DNA of 42,751 bases from Prosthecobacter debontii (lineage in GTDB: Bacteria; Verrucomicrobiota; Verrucomicrobiia; Verrucomicrobiales; Akkermansiaceae): contig CAMBTP010000024.1 of the NCBI GenBank assembly GCA_945870855.1, positions 1-42,751 of the forward strand. Direction: 5' to 3'. This document shows, in pieces, positions 34,701 to 42,751 of this stretch (positions within the stretch are counted from its first letter, which is position 1; each line of letters starts with the position of its first letter). The position numbers and the translations under genes are program-made. The notes below the pieces were generated by a model. That model made no database searches, had not been told where the DNA came from, and was given only the letters and a program-made list of their open reading frames with translations.

Positions 34701-34859
34701 AGGCCTTGGACTGGTACAGCCTGCTGTAGCTTTCCGCGAGACAGCCTGCTGTCAGCTGCAGAGGACTGGGAAGTGAGCGAGCCGCAAGATGCCAATGCCG
34801 TCCGGTCGCAGCAGGCTGCGTAACCGAAAGCTACAGCAGGCTGTAGCAGTCCATGGCCT
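34701..34859. mobile_element. MITE-like element with long terminal inverted repeats
   Basis: A 159-base element. The left end AGGCCTTGGACTGGTACAGC (34701) and the reverse complement of the right end (AGGCCATGGACTGCTACAGC) agree over about 33 bases with two mismatches; a further CAGCCTGCTG/CAGCAGGCTG pair lies inside. It carries no gene. Its structure is that of a non-autonomous element, unlike the REPIN-like family. No obvious direct target repeat is visible. Confidence 0.75.
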
Positions 34860-34894
34860 CCGGCGGTTTGATTTCCTATATCTTCCTTCCTGAA

Positions 34895-36808
34895 ATGACG
34901 ATCTCCGGAACAACAAGCAGCCAAAAACTGCCCGGCAGCGCGGGGTGGACGGCGCACTGGGTTCTGCTGGCTGCTGCGTGCAACATCGCTGGGTGGTTGC
35001 TTTCTTTGGTCGGCGGCGTGACTCCGGTGGTGCTGGCGGTGGGGATTCCCCTCGCATGGTTGGCTCTGGTGGCACTTTGCCGTCCGGGGGCGCTCCCGTT
35101 TCCATCCAAGCGGGCGATCCTGCGGTTTTTCCAAACGCGGAGGGGACTGCTGCGATGGGCTTTCGTGGTGGTGGCCGGTCTTTCGCTGCTGGGCGGTTTA
35201 CTGCACGCGCCGAACAACTTCGACGCGATGAACTTCCGCCTGCCGAAAGTGCTCGGCTGGCTGATGGCCGGCGAGTGGCAGTGGTTCCCCGCGAACAACA
35301 ACAGCCTCAACACCCGGGCGAGCGGGATGGAGTGGGTGATGGCTCCGCTGCTGGCGTGGACGGGCAGCGATCGCACCTTGTTCTTGCTCAACCAACTGCC
35401 GTTCCTGCTGATGCCGGGTCTGGTTTTCGGCGTGTTCCGGGGGCTTGGCGTGAGTAGCCAGGCAGCTAGTTTCTGGATGTGGGTGGTGCCGTGCGGATAT
35501 GGTTTCGCGTTGCAGGCAGGTGGGATTGGAAACGACTTGCCCGCTGCGGTCTTCGCGCTGGCGGCCTTCGATTTCGGGCTCCGTTGGAAAAAATCCGGCG
35601 AGGTGGGTCACGCGCTGCTCGCGCTGGCGGCAGCAGGGATGATGACGGCGGTGAAGCCCACCACGCTGCCCTTGATGCTGCCTTTCACGATCCTGTTTTT
35701 CGGAATGTTCGGATTGCTGAGGTCACACCCGCTCCGTGTGGTGGCGGCCGTCCTGCCGCTGGTGCTGGCATCCTTTTTGCCTACGGCTTTTCTCAACCAC
35801 CGCCACTGCGGCGACTGGACGGGAGCCGCCGCCGAAAATGCGGCGCTGGGCAAGGTCGAGCCGTGGGTGGGGATCGCGGGGAACCTCATCAACGCTCCGA
35901 TCCAGAACCTTGTCCCGCCGGTGTTTCCGCTGGCGAATGTTTGGAACGAAAATGTCGTGTGCTGGGTTCCAAAACCGTTCTTGGAGCACATGGCTGCGAA
36001 TTTCGAACTGCGCGGTGCGCGCTTCGGCGTGACCGATATCCAGGGCGAGGAAAGCGCGGGGCTTGGGCTCGGGATCGTGGGGCTTCTATTGGCGGGAACC
36101 TGTTTCGGCAGGCGGCGTGAAAATGCCGGTGGATGGAAACGCCGCGCCGCTTGGTTGGCCTTGTGGTTCGGTCTGGCCCTGCTTGCGTATTTCAGCAAGG
36201 CGGGGATGACGACCGTGGCGCGGCACATCCTTCCCTACTACCCCTTCCTGATGGTGCCGCTTTTGATGACGCCCCGGCTCGACGGTGCGGTGCGGCAACG
36301 TTGGTTTGTTCGCCTGGCCTGCGCGGCGGCGGTTACTACGATGGTGATGTTGTGTATCACTCCCTCGCGACCGGTGCTGCCCATGGCCACGATCAGCCGC
36401 GCGCTGGCGGGAAAAAAAACATCGCCGTCCATCCAGCGGTTGGCATTGGGCTACGAGGTTTATAGTAATCGCGCCGACATCCTCGGCCCCTTGCGTGAGG
36501 CCTTGCCTGCGGACGCCGCGCTGGTGGGTTTCATTAACCATGCCGCCGGGCCGGAATCGCCTTTGTGGAAGCCCTACGGAAAACGCACGGTGCGCCATCT
36601 GACACCCGGCACCGACCCGGAACGCGGGATGCGGCATGTCGTCCTTAACACGAAATATTTCAAAGAGACTCGCCGGGAGTCTCCCGAAGCATGGCTCGCT
36701 AGGTTGAACGGAACCGTCCTGCATCGGATGGAAATTCGCCCCTTGGTCAAGGAACCCCCCTCCGAGTGGTGGGTGGTTCATCTGCCCGCACCTGAGGATC
36801 ACCAATAG
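34895..36808 (+). CDS. Large polytopic membrane protein, possible GT-C glycosyltransferase
   Basis: A 637-residue protein with about ten to twelve hydrophobic segments and a C-terminal soluble region of about 130 residues. A loop early in the protein, LLHAPNNFDAMNFRLPKVLG, contains Asp in the place where GT39/ArnT-like enzymes have their catalytic first-loop acidic residue, but that match is weak. I do not recognise a specific family. Start ATG 34895 is preferred; an ATG at 34853 would lie in the terminal repeat of the element at 34701-34859. It is followed after four bases by a GT2 gene with a membrane tail, so a lipid-phosphate sugar donor system is possible (inference). Confidence 0.6.
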   Translation: MTISGTTSSQKLPGSAGWTAHWVLLAAACNIAGWLLSLVGGVTPVVLAVGIPLAWLALVALCRPGALPFPSKRAILRFFQTRRGLLRWAFVVVAGLSLLGGLLHAPNNFDAMNFRLPKVLGWLMAGEWQWFPANNNSLNTRASGMEWVMAPLLAWTGSDRTLFLLNQLPFLLMPGLVFGVFRGLGVSSQAASFWMWVVPCGYGFALQAGGIGNDLPAAVFALAAFDFGLRWKKSGEVGHALLALAAAGMMTAVKPTTLPLMLPFTILFFGMFGLLRSHPLRVVAAVLPLVLASFLPTAFLNHRHCGDWTGAAAENAALGKVEPWVGIAGNLINAPIQNLVPPVFPLANVWNENVVCWVPKPFLEHMAANFELRGARFGVTDIQGEESAGLGLGIVGLLLAGTCFGRRRENAGGWKRRAAWLALWFGLALLAYFSKAGMTTVARHILPYYPFLMVPLLMTPRLDGAVRQRWFVRLACAAAVTTMVMLCITPSRPVLPMATISRALAGKKTSPSIQRLALGYEVYSNRADILGPLREALPADAALVGFINHAAGPESPLWKPYGKRTVRHLTPGTDPERGMRHVVLNTKYFKETRRESPEAWLARLNGTVLHRMEIRPLVKEPPSEWWVVHLPAPEDHQ

Positions 36809-36812
36809 AATC

Positions 36813-37976
36813 ATGTTCCTTTCCATCGTCATGCCCTGCCTGAATGAGGCGGAAACGCTCGCGACCTGCATCCGCAAGGCCGCCGGCGCGTTGCGTGAGG
36901 AAGGGATCGAGGGCGAGATTGTAATCGCCGACAACGGCAGCACGGACGGATCCCAAGAGCTCGCCGTTCGGGAGGGTGCAAGAGTGGTGGCGGTGGCGGA
37001 AAAGGGATATGGCCACGCTTTGCGGGCGGGGATCGAGTCCGCGCGCGGGCCGTGGGTGCTGATGGGCGACGCGGACGACAGCTATGATTTCTCAAAGATC
37101 GGCGGTTTCCTGGAACACCTGCGCGAGGGGAATGACCTGGTGATGGGCTGCCGCCTGCCCACCGGTGGCGGGACGATTATGAAAGGTGCGATGCCATGGA
37201 AGCATCGGTGGATCGGCAATCCTGCGCTGACTTTCATCGGGCGCTTGTTTTTTCACAGCCCCGCGCATGATTTTCACTGCGGGCTGCGGGCGTTCACAAA
37301 GGAGGCTTATCTGCGGCTGGACTTGCAGACGACGGGGATGGAGTACGCCTCGGAGATGGTGATCCGCGCGACCTTGGCGGAAATGCGCATAGCAGAGGTG
37401 CCGATCACGCTGCACCCGGATGGTAGGACGCGCGCACCGCATTTGCGGAGCTGGCGCGACGGCTGGCGGCATCTGCGTTTCATGCTTCTCTTCAGCCCGC
37501 GCTGGCTGTTCCTTTTACCCGGACTGACTCTTTCTCTGGTGGGTTTGGCAGGCATGTTGACCCTGAGCTTCGGTTCCTTCGACCTAGGGAAAGTGGTGCT
37601 TGACGTGGGCACCCTGATGGGTTGCGCAATGATATTGCTGGTCGGCGTGCAGGCGGTTTGGTTTGCGGTGTTCACACGGGCGTTCGCGGAGGCGGAAGGT
37701 TTGCTGCCGCGACAGATGCGGCTGAGAAAACTCTTGGATCGCGTGACGCTGGAGTGGGGGCTGGTGACTGGATTGCTCCTCGCGGTGGCCGGAGCCGGGC
37801 TTTTCCTGTGGGCTTTCCTCGACTGGCGCGCGGCGGGATTCGGAGGAATATCCTATTCGGACAACATGCGGCGCATCATCCCCGCCTCGACCCTGATCCT
37901 GATGGGCATACAGAATGTGTTCGGCAGCTTTTTCATGGGGGTGCTAAGCCTTAAACGCCGGACAAGGGACATCTGA
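36813..37976 (+). CDS. GT2 family glycosyltransferase with membrane C-terminus (DPM1/GtrB-like)
   Basis: A 387-residue protein. Residues 1-240 form a GT2 domain: IVMPCLNEAETLATCIRKAA, VIADNGSTDGS, GDADDSYDFSK with the DxD-type motif, and DFHCGLRAFTKEAY. The last 150 residues hold about four transmembrane helices. This architecture is that of polyprenyl-phosphate hexose synthases. Such an enzyme would supply a lipid-linked sugar donor at the membrane, perhaps to the GT-C-like protein encoded four bases upstream. Confidence 0.82.
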   Translation: MFLSIVMPCLNEAETLATCIRKAAGALREEGIEGEIVIADNGSTDGSQELAVREGARVVAVAEKGYGHALRAGIESARGPWVLMGDADDSYDFSKIGGFLEHLREGNDLVMGCRLPTGGGTIMKGAMPWKHRWIGNPALTFIGRLFFHSPAHDFHCGLRAFTKEAYLRLDLQTTGMEYASEMVIRATLAEMRIAEVPITLHPDGRTRAPHLRSWRDGWRHLRFMLLFSPRWLFLLPGLTLSLVGLAGMLTLSFGSFDLGKVVLDVGTLMGCAMILLVGVQAVWFAVFTRAFAEAEGLLPRQMRLRKLLDRVTLEWGLVTGLLLAVAGAGLFLWAFLDWRAAGFGGISYSDNMRRIIPASTLILMGIQNVFGSFFMGVLSLKRRTRDI

Positions 37977-37979
37977 ACG

Positions 37980-38651
37980 ATGGCGGACAAACCAGAAAAA
38001 TGGTTGGAACGGATCCGGACAAGGAACCGCTTGCTTGGCATGATGCCGTGGCTGGAGCGGGTGTCGGAGTGGCGGCAACTGCTGCGGGCGGGCAAGCGCT
38101 GGCGGACGGAGGGATATTTCTCGCCGGTGCCCTTCTTCATCAGGCGTGCGCAGTTGCTTCAGGTCGGCAAACGGATCGGCGCGGAGGTTGCGGTGGAGAC
38201 CGGCACCTACCGGGGCGATACCACAGTGTTCCTGGCGCGGCATTTCCGCGAGACCCACACCATCGAGGTGGTTCCGGCACTAGCCGCTCTGGCACGGGAG
38301 CGTTTCCAAGGCCGTCCCGGCATAAAGGTCTGGGACGGCGACTCCTCCGATGTGCTCCGCTCGCTGCTGCCGCAACTCAAGGGCACGGTGCTCTTTTACC
38401 TCGATGGCCACGACTCCGGCGGGATCACCGGCAAAGGACTCAAGGCCTGCCCGGTGCGCGAGGAACTGGAGATCATCTTCGGTTCCCTCTCTTCTAGGAA
38501 AATGACTGTGGTGATCGACGACGCGCGGCTCTTCGGAGCCGACCCGGATTACCCGACCATCGCCGATGTCCGGCAATGGATGCAAGAGCTGTGCCCCGGC
38601 GCCACGGTCCGCCTCGAACATGACGCCATCGTGATCGGAGACGAGCCATGA
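37980..38651 (+). CDS. Class I SAM methyltransferase-like protein
   Basis: A 223-residue protein. VAVETGTYRGDTTVFLARHF is the SAM-type loop, THTIEVVPALAALARERF the second strand with acidic residue, and VLFYLDGHDSGGITGKGL the region after strand 4. VVIDDARLFG follows. The fold is clear but the family is not one with a known substrate. It begins three bases after the GT2 stop and overlaps the next gene as ATGA (38648-38651), so three genes here are tightly coupled. Confidence 0.72.
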   Translation: MADKPEKWLERIRTRNRLLGMMPWLERVSEWRQLLRAGKRWRTEGYFSPVPFFIRRAQLLQVGKRIGAEVAVETGTYRGDTTVFLARHFRETHTIEVVPALAALARERFQGRPGIKVWDGDSSDVLRSLLPQLKGTVLFYLDGHDSGGITGKGLKACPVREELEIIFGSLSSRKMTVVIDDARLFGADPDYPTIADVRQWMQELCPGATVRLEHDAIVIGDEP

Positions 38652-39523
38652 TCCGAGTCGTCATGCTGGGACGGACAGGCAACAACCTGTTCCAATACGC
38701 CTTCGGCCGTGTGCTCGCAGAGCGCCACGGGGTGCCACTGGTGATGGATGGAGCATGGTTCAACGAGGCCGGATGGCGGAGCGTTTCCTGTCTGAAGCGG
38801 CTACCGATCCGCGCGGAGTTGCGACGTGACCATACCCTCGCCGCCCGGCTTTTGCGGAAAACCACGGGCAAGCATTTCCATGACCTTGGTAAATTGCCCC
38901 AGGTAAACGAGCGACCGACCGACCACACCTTCAACCCATCTCATCTCGACGCACCGCCGGATTGCCTCGTGCGAGGCTATTTCCAAAGCCCTCTCTATTT
39001 CCGGGGGATGGAGGTAAAATTGCGGGAGGAACTTTCGATGACCAGTCTGCCATGGCAAGCCGCCACCCGCGATCTCGCCCGGCGCATGGAAAACGGCAGG
39101 TCGGTGGCCGTCCACGTGCGCCGCACCGACTATGTGGGCAACCCGGATGTTGCAGTGTGTGGTCCGGATTATTTCAAACGCGCCATCCGGCGCATGCGGG
39201 AGCGGCACGAAGAGCTTGATTTCCATGTGTTTTCAGACGATCCGAAATGGTGCGCCGACCACCTCGCGGAAGACGGTGTCGCGATCCGCGCGCTGCCGCA
39301 GGCTGAAGGCGACGCGCTGCATGACCTTTTCCTGATGAGCCGCGCGAGCCACCACATCATCTGCAACAGCAGCTATTCCTGGTGGGGGGCTTGGCTCGGA
39401 GAAAAACCCGGGCAACAGGTGATCCTGCCGGAGCGATGGTTCGCATCCGGCATCATCGCCCCCATTGGCGAGAAACTGGCCGACGGATGGGAGACCCTCT
39501 CGTTGCCGGAAACCGACGGCTAG
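38648..39523 (+). CDS. Alpha-1,2-fucosyltransferase family protein (GT11)
   Basis: A 291-residue GT11 enzyme. The opening MLGRTGNNLFQYAFGRVLAE, the donor motif VAVHVRRTDYVG near residue 155, FHVFSDDPKWC, and NSSYSWWGAWLGEKPGQQVI near residue 240 are the four classical motifs in order. It probably transfers fucose from GDP-fucose to a galactose-type acceptor, although bacterial members vary. It overlaps the preceding gene by four bases. No GDP-fucose synthesis genes are in the window. Confidence 0.88.
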   Translation: MIRVVMLGRTGNNLFQYAFGRVLAERHGVPLVMDGAWFNEAGWRSVSCLKRLPIRAELRRDHTLAARLLRKTTGKHFHDLGKLPQVNERPTDHTFNPSHLDAPPDCLVRGYFQSPLYFRGMEVKLREELSMTSLPWQAATRDLARRMENGRSVAVHVRRTDYVGNPDVAVCGPDYFKRAIRRMRERHEELDFHVFSDDPKWCADHLAEDGVAIRALPQAEGDALHDLFLMSRASHHIICNSSYSWWGAWLGEKPGQQVILPERWFASGIIAPIGEKLADGWETLSLPETDG

Positions 39524-39539
39524 GCGCTTCGGTTTCACC

Positions 39540-40245
39540 GTGAAACGCCGCCGCCCCGAGATCCTACGCGAATCCGAGGAAATCCTCCGCTCAATTTCGC
39601 CTGAATCACTGATGGAGGCAATCCATGGCAAGGATATTTTCGAGGGTTTCGACCACCTCGCCTAGGCCCTCGACCGCAGCGGATAGGGCGGTGACTCCAA
39701 GGCCTTCAAAGTGCTGATCCGGGATGTGCGTCCTGCGTTCGTCATCGAAGTTGGGCACATTGAAAGGGGCATACGCGCTGACAATGGCGGAGTCGTTGGA
39801 GCGCGAGGGGAGCTCGGCCAAGATACTCTGTGTCGATACTTGGCTCGGGGCGCTGGAATTCTGGTCCGACCAATCCGATCCGGAACGTTTCGGCGCGTTG
39901 GAATGTCGCAATGGATATCCATCTGTCTATTAACGGTTTCTCGCCAACGTGCGGCATGCCGGGCAGCGTGGTCGCATCGTACCTTTTCCGATGCCCTCCT
40001 CGGCGGCGGCGCTATGGCTGATACGAACGGACTTGCGCGCGGACATGATCTATCTGGACGGTAGCCATGAAGACGAGGATGTTTATCAGGATCTGCTGGA
40101 CTACCACAACCTGCTGGCTCCCGGCGGCGTGCTGTTCGGGGATGACTGGGGTTGGAGTGGTGTCCGTGCGGCGGTGGAACGCTTCGCGGCGGAGCAGGAG
40201 ATCCGGATCCGCCATGTCCATGACAAATGGGTTCTAGGAGATTGA
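39540..40245 (+). pseudogene. Methyltransf_24-type methyltransferase, degraded
   Basis: Joined conceptual translation gives a recognisable methyltransferase: an N-terminal RRRPEILRESEEILRSISPE, SAM loop AFVIEVG|TLKGAYALTMAES, FLANVRHAGQRGRIVPFP, then RADMIYLDGSHEDEDVYQDL and PGGVLFGDDWGWSGVRAAVE. The frame has TAG at 39663-39665, TAG at 39684-39686, a one-base insertion at about 39757 and TAA at 39931-39933. Four lesions in 700 bases mean the gene is dead. It lies between an intact GT11 and an intact GT4 gene, both of which remain open. Confidence 0.85.
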
Positions 40246-40249
40246 AGTG

Positions 40250-41443
40250 ATGCGAATCTACACCTGCACACCGAGAGACTTCGAGGGCGGGGAGGATTTT
40301 TTGTCCCGCGACAGCGGATTACTTTGCCGCGGGCTGGGGATGATCGGCATGGAGAGCCGGGTGGTGATGACCGGCAAGGTGAGGGCTGGCGACGGAGCGG
40401 AGGTGTTGCGGGCGGAGACGGCGGATCTGGAATCGGCCGACTGGTGGCGCAAGCACGGGCTGGACGGCGTGGTGCTCTATTCATGGGGACGAGCGAAATA
40501 TCGGCATGTCGCTGCAGCGATCAACAGGGCGGGGATCACACTCATATTAAACCAGGACAACGGCGGGGTGGTGAGTCCGCTCAATGGCGTGGAAATATGG
40601 CTACGGCAGCAGTGGCACCAATCGAACCAGGGAAAGGGATGGCCGGCGTGGCGGATGCTCGGCGTGCGCATTCTTCGGGGGCTGACGTTAGGCCTACTGG
40701 TCACCGATCCGCTGCGGCGTAGGCATTTGGCGCAGGGAAAATGGATCGCCTGCGTCTCACCCCCGGCGGCGGACCACTATCGGCGGCTGTGCGCGATTTA
40801 CGGTGGTGAAGGGTTGCGGGAAAAGGTCACGTTGCTCCCGCATCCGGTGGAGGGACGATTTGTTTACTCCGGGGAAAACAAGTCGGAGCGCGTGGTGTGT
40901 CTGGGACGTTGGGAGGATGAGACACAAAAGCGCCCGCGGCTGATGATGGCGGTGGTGGAGCGCCTGCTCACTGAGGAGCGGATCGTGGTGGAAATCATCG
41001 GCGCGGTGACCGCCAGCTTGCAGCGGTGGCATGACGGGCTGGGGGCGGAGATGCGTGAACGGGTGATCTTGCGGGGGCGTGTGGAGCGGAGACGACTCCC
41101 GGAAATTTTCTGCGGTGCACAGGTATTCTACAGCCCTTCCGCTTACGAAAGCTTCGGTATCGCGGCGGGCGAGGCGCTCTGCTCGGGTTGTTCGGTGGTG
41201 GCAGCGCGGCTAGTTTCGATGGGAAGCTTCGAGTGGTTCACGGAGGCAGGCTGTGGGACTTTGGCGGAAGAAGATGACGTAGTGGGGCATGTCGAGGCCT
41301 TGCGCACGGAGCTGACGAAGTGGCGCGGCGGGCAACGGGAGCCTGCGGTGATTTCCAAGCGCTGGGGTGAACGCCTCCATGAGCGCGAGGTCGCGAGGCA
41401 GGCGCAGCTTTTGGTAGAGGAGAAGGCGGATAAAAAGAGATAG
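40250..41443 (+). CDS. Glycosyltransferase family 4 protein
   Basis: A 397-residue GT-B glycosyltransferase. CLGRWEDETQKRPRL starts the donor domain and YSPSAYESFGIAAGEALCSG is the donor-site motif with Glu residues in E-x7-E spacing; VSPPAADHYRRLCAIYG and LLPHPVEGRF lie between the domains. This gene has one of the few evident ribosome binding sites in the window, AGGAG at 40236-40240, nine bases before ATG 40250. A GTG directly precedes the ATG. The sugar is unknown. Confidence 0.87.
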   Translation: MRIYTCTPRDFEGGEDFLSRDSGLLCRGLGMIGMESRVVMTGKVRAGDGAEVLRAETADLESADWWRKHGLDGVVLYSWGRAKYRHVAAAINRAGITLILNQDNGGVVSPLNGVEIWLRQQWHQSNQGKGWPAWRMLGVRILRGLTLGLLVTDPLRRRHLAQGKWIACVSPPAADHYRRLCAIYGGEGLREKVTLLPHPVEGRFVYSGENKSERVVCLGRWEDETQKRPRLMMAVVERLLTEERIVVEIIGAVTASLQRWHDGLGAEMRERVILRGRVERRRLPEIFCGAQVFYSPSAYESFGIAAGEALCSGCSVVAARLVSMGSFEWFTEAGCGTLAEEDDVVGHVEALRTELTKWRGGQREPAVISKRWGERLHEREVARQAQLLVEEKADKKR

Positions 41444-41456
41444 GCAGAAACTCCTG

Positions 41457-41745
41457 ATGAAAATCAATCGCACCATCATCACCCCGAGCCTAAGCCACGA
41501 GCGTTTCCTCGGCGAATGCACGGCCAGCGTGGCTTCACAGGAGTCTGTCGTGCTTGAGTATCTGATGATGAACGGTCGCTCCAAGGATCAGCGCGCGGAC
41601 GTGGCGGCGGGGTTGAACTTGGAACGGATTCAGGAATAGGTAACGGATTTCCGGATGCACGGGGAGAACGCGTCGAAGCGGTATCTCGCAAGAACGAGCA
41701 ATATGGAGACCATCCTCGCCGTGTAGCGCCAGCATGTGGGTAGTG
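41457..41745 (+). pseudogene. Remnant of a GT2 glycosyltransferase
   Basis: An ATG at 41457 opens MKINRTIITPSLSHERFLGE and continues SVASQESVVLEYLMMNGRSK, a decayed form of the GT2 N-terminus (IITPSLNQ..., SVLSQ, VIDGGSTD). It stops at TAG 41637-41639. The frame downstream reads VTDFRMHGENASKRYLARTS, which resembles the C-terminal end of the same GT2 group, so the middle has been lost. The usual Asp of the first motif is missing (NGRSKD). Confidence 0.65.
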
Positions 41746-41863
41746 TAGGGCGGACTCAGCTTGATCCGCCGTAACTTACTTCTTCCGCCGGAGGCTAGAT
41801 CTTTCTCTTTCTCTCCCCCAAGGGCTTCCTCGTTTCACGAGGTGCCCTTGCCGCCATTCCCAT
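41744..41863. repeat. REPIN-like element with decayed right end
   Basis: TGTAGGGCGGACTCAGCTTG at the left, core CTTCTTCCGCCGGAGGCTAG, second module with CAAGGGCTTCCTCGTTTCAC and CCCTTGCCGCCATT, but no right terminal hairpin. It abuts the following copy. Confidence 0.8.
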
Positions 41864-41864
41864 A

Positions 41865-42016
41865 GTAGGGCGGACTCAGCCTGATCCGCCCACTTTACTT
41901 CTTCCGCCGGGGGCTAGATCTTTCTCTTTCTCTTCCCAAGGGCTTCCTCGTTTCACGATGAGCCCTTGCCGCCATTCGGCGGATTCTACGGCGGATCGAG
42001 CCGAGTCCGCCCTACC
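41865..42016. repeat. REPIN-like element, full copy
   Basis: Left end GTAGGGCGGACTCAGCCTGA, core CTTCTTCCGCCGGGGGCTAG, second module that can itself fold (CAAGGGCT...AGCCCTTG), right end GCGGATCGAGCCGAGTCC ending CTACC. It ends 28 bases before the last gene and marks the boundary of the polysaccharide locus. Confidence 0.88.
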
Positions 42017-42044
42017 GGGATCATTCCTACTAGCACCCCGCCCG

Positions 42045-42749
42045 ATGAGTGTTTTCCGATATCCTTGGGATGATTTCCCCAAATTGTGGCTCCACGCGTG
42101 CGAGCACCTCGTAAAAAAGCATCCAGCTTATCAGGCCGCAAAATCGGGAGATCCATCTGCGGCACTCGACCTAGTTCACTCCACGATTTCGAGAGATTGC
42201 ATCGAAACACTTGCACTGGCCTTTGCCGATGTGAATCCGGTGTTGGTTTCGGCTCACGCGGTGGAAAGCCATGGTGTGAACGCGATTCCCCAAGCAATGG
42301 CCGGATATCTCGGCTGCATCCTCTCATGGCCGGTTGAAACATCAGTTGTTCAGAGCAATGTGGTGGGCCATACAGGTGCTGATGGATTTAGCCGGTTGGC
42401 GCGTCAGGCGGAATTCGATGGCGCGGTATCACATCGCACCAACTACGTATTGGTCGATGATTTCGTCGGACAGGGCGGCACCTTGGCCAATCTCCGGGGT
42501 TTCCTAATCCACTGTGGCGGTACCGTGATCGGGGGAACCGTCTTGACGGGTAAGTCTTATTCGGCGATACTAAATAACGATGTGCAGCAAATCGTCCAAC
42601 TCCGTGAAAAGCACGGCTCAAAATTTGAATCCTGGTGGATCGAGCGATTCGGATTCGGCTATGATTGCCTTACTTACTCTGAAGCACGTTACCTGCTCAA
42701 CACACCGACAGCTCAGCGAATCCGAAATCAAATTACTGCGGCAATCTAA
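42045..42749 (+). CDS. Phosphoribosyltransferase-like protein
   Basis: A 234-residue protein with a type I phosphoribosyltransferase fold: the PRPP-binding motif is YVLVDDFVGQGGTLANLRGF at about residues 144-163, and VLVSAHAVESHGVNAIPQAM near residue 67 could be the opening of the hood region. I do not recognise a specific pathway. ATG 42045 is preferred because longer forms run into the dispersed repeat. Base composition is slightly more A/T-rich than in the glycan genes, and no link to glycan synthesis is evident, so it is probably outside the polysaccharide locus. Confidence 0.7.
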   Translation: MSVFRYPWDDFPKLWLHACEHLVKKHPAYQAAKSGDPSAALDLVHSTISRDCIETLALAFADVNPVLVSAHAVESHGVNAIPQAMAGYLGCILSWPVETSVVQSNVVGHTGADGFSRLARQAEFDGAVSHRTNYVLVDDFVGQGGTLANLRGFLIHCGGTVIGGTVLTGKSYSAILNNDVQQIVQLREKHGSKFESWWIERFGFGYDCLTYSEARYLLNTPTAQRIRNQITAAI

Positions 42750-42751
42750 GG

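Noticed and set aside
34853..34894. Upstream ATG extending the large membrane protein by 14 residues
   Set aside because: It lies in the terminal repeat of a MITE-like element and adds no family-like sequence.

Overview
All recognisable genes in this 42.75 kb window lie on the + strand, and nearly all belong to one surface- or exo-polysaccharide biosynthesis locus. GC content is fairly high, most genes lack a clear Shine-Dalgarno sequence, and gaps are full of short palindromic repeats. Together with the protein mix this suggests a Verrucomicrobiota bacterium (Verrucomicrobiaceae/Luteolibacter-like). That assignment is inference; the window holds no rRNA or other phylogenetic marker.

Layout. 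385-7505: sulfotransferase, hexapeptide acyltransferase, GT4, CysQ-type PAP phosphatase, O-antigen polymerase/ligase-like membrane protein and a Wzx-type flippase. 7650-21795: a compact block with several ATGA overlaps, holding a nitroreductase-family protein, a broken hexapeptide acyltransferase, two polysaccharide pyruvyl transferase family proteins, a GT4, a second flippase paralogous to the first, an acyltransferase-3 protein, methyltransferases, two more sulfotransferases, a MurB paralogue, a GT-A enzyme and a fucosyltransferase-like enzyme. 22145-33136: acyltransferases, GT4 and GT2 enzymes, a methyltransferase and an O-acetylation pair (MBOAT plus SGNH-like) separated by a RAYT transposase. 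33167-41443: DUF268 protein, methyltransferases, a large membrane protein, a GT2 with membrane tail, a GT11 fucosyltransferase, a methyltransferase pseudogene and a last GT4. 41457-41745 is a GT2 remnant, and 42045-42749 an unrelated phosphoribosyltransferase-like gene, so the locus probably ends near 41.7 kb.

How the genes work together. Glycosyltransferases build lipid-linked repeat units; two flippases and one polymerase/ligase export and join them. Decorations appear to include sulfate (three sulfotransferases plus CysQ to clear PAP), pyruvate ketals, O-acetyl groups, methyl groups and perhaps fucose. No initiating phosphoglycosyltransferase or Wza/Wzc export genes are visible, so the locus extends outside the window or relies on genes elsewhere.

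The most unusual layer is a family of about 17 REPIN/MITE-like elements. Each starts GGTAGGG, ends CCCTACC, carries hairpin termini and has a shared core. They fill the gaps between co-oriented genes in 1-6 kb and 22-42 kb, and none was seen in the block at 7.5-21.8 kb. They supply stop codons to seven genes, one copy sits in frame inside the MBOAT gene, and two copies bracket a REP-associated tyrosine transposase that could mobilise them.
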